Assembly (NCBI RefSeq): GCF_964355755.1
Contig: NC_092677.1
Span: 8,437,001-8,501,000, forward strand
Source of the DNA: Antedon mediterranea
Lineage: Eukaryota > Echinodermata > Crinoidea > Comatulida > Antedonidae
Reading direction: 5' to 3'
Length of the DNA: 64,000 nucleotides
In this document: positions 63,501 to 64,000 of the stretch, piece by piece
How positions within the stretch are numbered: position 1 is the first letter of the stretch
Layout: each line of letters starts with the position of its first letter
The notes under the pieces: generated by a model
What the model was told of the DNA's origin: nothing
What the model saw: the letters and a program-made list of their open reading frames with translations, nothing else
The model's database searches: none
Translations under genes and position numbers: made by a program

Positions 63501-64000
63501 ACGCCAACGATCATTCAGTTTGAGATTCCATATGTTACCAACTCTAGCAGCTTCAATCTCTCTCATTTTGTCAGAACTAAGCAGTTGTTTTTTGAGGTAT
63601 CGTGATCTCCTCTTTTTATTTCCTGCTAATTGAAAGCCATCTTCATCTGCAACATGTTTCAGTGGGTCGTACGCAAGTTGACGTCTAACAGTTTTCTTTA
63701 TTCTATCGATTTCCTTCACATTTACTTTTTCACCTGTTATGTCATCGTCGATATCAACGAGTCTCTGTTCGGTTAACAAATCAGCCTCTTCCGCAATATC
63801 CATTTCTTCGTTTTCTTCTTCTGTGGGTTCTTCGTCCGGATCGTGTACAATATTTTGAATGTCATCAACAACTAGGTCAGAAGCTTTATTATTCCCTGCC
63901 AATCCTAACCAAACCACCACTACATTGTCACTGTTTACTTCAAACTGCGTCAATGATTCGTAATGATCATCTGACATCCATGTTTCTAGGTAGATTTCAC
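60564..64000 (-). CDS. ZNFX1: ZNFX1-like RNA helicase with NFX1 and RZ zinc fingers, type B copy 5 (5' part outside window)
   Basis: The open frame enters from the window end (ETWMSDDHYES is interior, so the first Met is not a start) and gives 1144 residues to TAA. Walker A lies beyond the window. Seen: IVIVEEAAEVLEAH (motif II), GDHQQLRPN, NIQHRMRPE, TTYTGQ, VDNYQGEENEIILLSLVRSN (motif V complete), VALSRAKKG, about nine NFX1-type CGH fingers, CPLC segment, and a complete RZ-type finger GHWFKCPKGH..CPECG with IGG, the C-terminal signature shared by ZNFX1 and RNF213. It lacks the type A RGG tail. Very close to copy 4 and without its deletions, so it represents the functional type B form. Confidence 0.9.
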   Translation of the reverse strand, partial: EIYLETWMSDDHYESLTQFEVNSDNVVVVWLGLAGNNKASDLVVDDIQNIVHDPDEEPTEEENEEMDIAEEADLLTEQRLVDIDDDITGEKVNVKEIDRIKKTVRRQLAYDPLKHVADEDGFQLAGNKKRRSRYLKKQLLSSDKMREIEAARVGNIWNLKLNDRWRLYRFWISKYCNNERQTLFQNQANYDALGKQLQEIGLEEDLRLMRDAKVIGMTTTGAARCRNMLQRIQAKIVIVEEAAEVLEAHIVSSLTEGCEHLILIGDHQQLRPNPTVYNLAKEFKLEISLFERMVKNGMDCQRLNIQHRMRPEISSIMKNYFYTGLLDAPNVLQYGNIKGVSSNMFFIEHNQLETAVNDTLSKSNIFEAEFLVNLCKYLIQQGYKPSEITILTTYTGQLFQFKKIMKSQFFKGVCVRAVDNYQGEENEIILLSLVRSNAAGKIGFLKEKTRMCVALSRAKKGLFCIGNMKLLAAQDENWNKIVKELRQQKLLGPTIRLCCQNHTNTSVEIRELSDFTKCPEGGCNVPCISRLKCGHACKLPCHPYDPEHKEVICREACVRVTCPMGHPCRLKCFQKCEKECKVSVTKCLPCGHNQKVPCFKDVSTVACLSTCPKTLECGHACNETCSHPCTSRCQQIVSKLWPCGHNGEYKCYVDDPLKCSHPCGFSLKCDHTCEGKCGDCKNGRLHQQCRSKCGRTLVCGHECLEPCTRNCPPCSKPCENRCVHSKCPRKCGEECTPCTMPCEWQCEHHTCKRQCGQPCNRDRCNEPCKKLLTTCGHACVGLCGEPCPKKCRICNKKELTTIMFGNEDDPDARFIELEKCGHVIESEALDTWMDEKDEQQNDVQPKLCPLCKTPIRMNLRYGNIIKQLQMDVEHVKAKINGDKHLIYLDKQKLTIEISKISDAESHRHLDIELKTVKTPDQVTDMKNKVQFLLEMQKIKNAGFGKICSGYVQFETKIKKELETCKQWILKPRNRFSEQLLEDISLELQRIKYFMELYVLKSILHTSKISKDELLDYLSTVKKRVAGVKPLIEGDIKTINFCLKKIREKCGSIPGISDDERVQIVKAMGLSKGHWFKCPKGHVYAIGDCGGATTEGKCPECGSNIGGTNYQLREGNILAREMDGASYAAWSEQTNLANYGFNDIF

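Overview
The window looks like nuclear DNA of a marine invertebrate deuterostome, most likely an echinoderm. The reasons are multi-exon genes with canonical GT/AG introns, AT-rich noncoding DNA packed with short inverted-repeat transposons, a very frequent TAGGCCTA palindrome, and a local expansion of one animal gene family. The phylum is inferred from general sequence character, not proven.

The gene content is one family. Five genes, all on the minus strand, encode ZNFX1-type proteins: an N-terminal helical region, a UPF1-like superfamily 1 RNA helicase, a long array of NFX1-type zinc fingers, and a RING-like CPxC segment. Copy 1 is 2766-11871, copy 2 is 20248-28641, copy 3 is 36919-44801 (broken by an in-frame TGA at 37726-37728), copy 4 is 48824-54627, and copy 5 runs from 60564 past the window end. 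I rebuilt the short 5' exons of copies 1-4. All four have a basic, RG-rich exon 1 ending in phase 2, a small exon 2 ending in phase 1, and one giant exon 3. Two subtypes exist. Type A (copies 1-3) has a C-terminal Gly/Arg (RGG) tail. Type B (copies 4-5) ends in an RZ-type zinc finger, and copy 4 has its Gly/Arg stretch in exon 1.

Between the genes lie remnants of the duplication process. There is a gene-end relic at 19333-19532, a duplicated tail fragment at 60409-60513, paralogous noncoding blocks (14.3-15.6 kb with 29.4-30.7 kb; 45.2-48.8 kb with 55.1-60.4 kb), several TIR elements (two with empty sites visible in the paralogous block), a tRNA-like SINE, a reverse-transcriptase relic and a 2.16 kb 18-bp tandem repeat with a higher-order period.

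Upstream of copies 1-4 there is a recurring module: a TGACGT half-site, then 10-24 bp later an exact NF-kB site GGGAAATTCC, then about 120-160 bp later a 5' splice site that would end a noncoding first exon. In copy 4 a 1.8 kb TTAA-flanked transposon lies between the NF-kB site and that exon. Together the window resembles a rapidly evolving, stress- or immune-inducible antiviral RNA-helicase cluster: intact, decaying and re-modelled paralogs share similar promoter logic. The immune role is inferred from the known biology of vertebrate and nematode ZNFX1.
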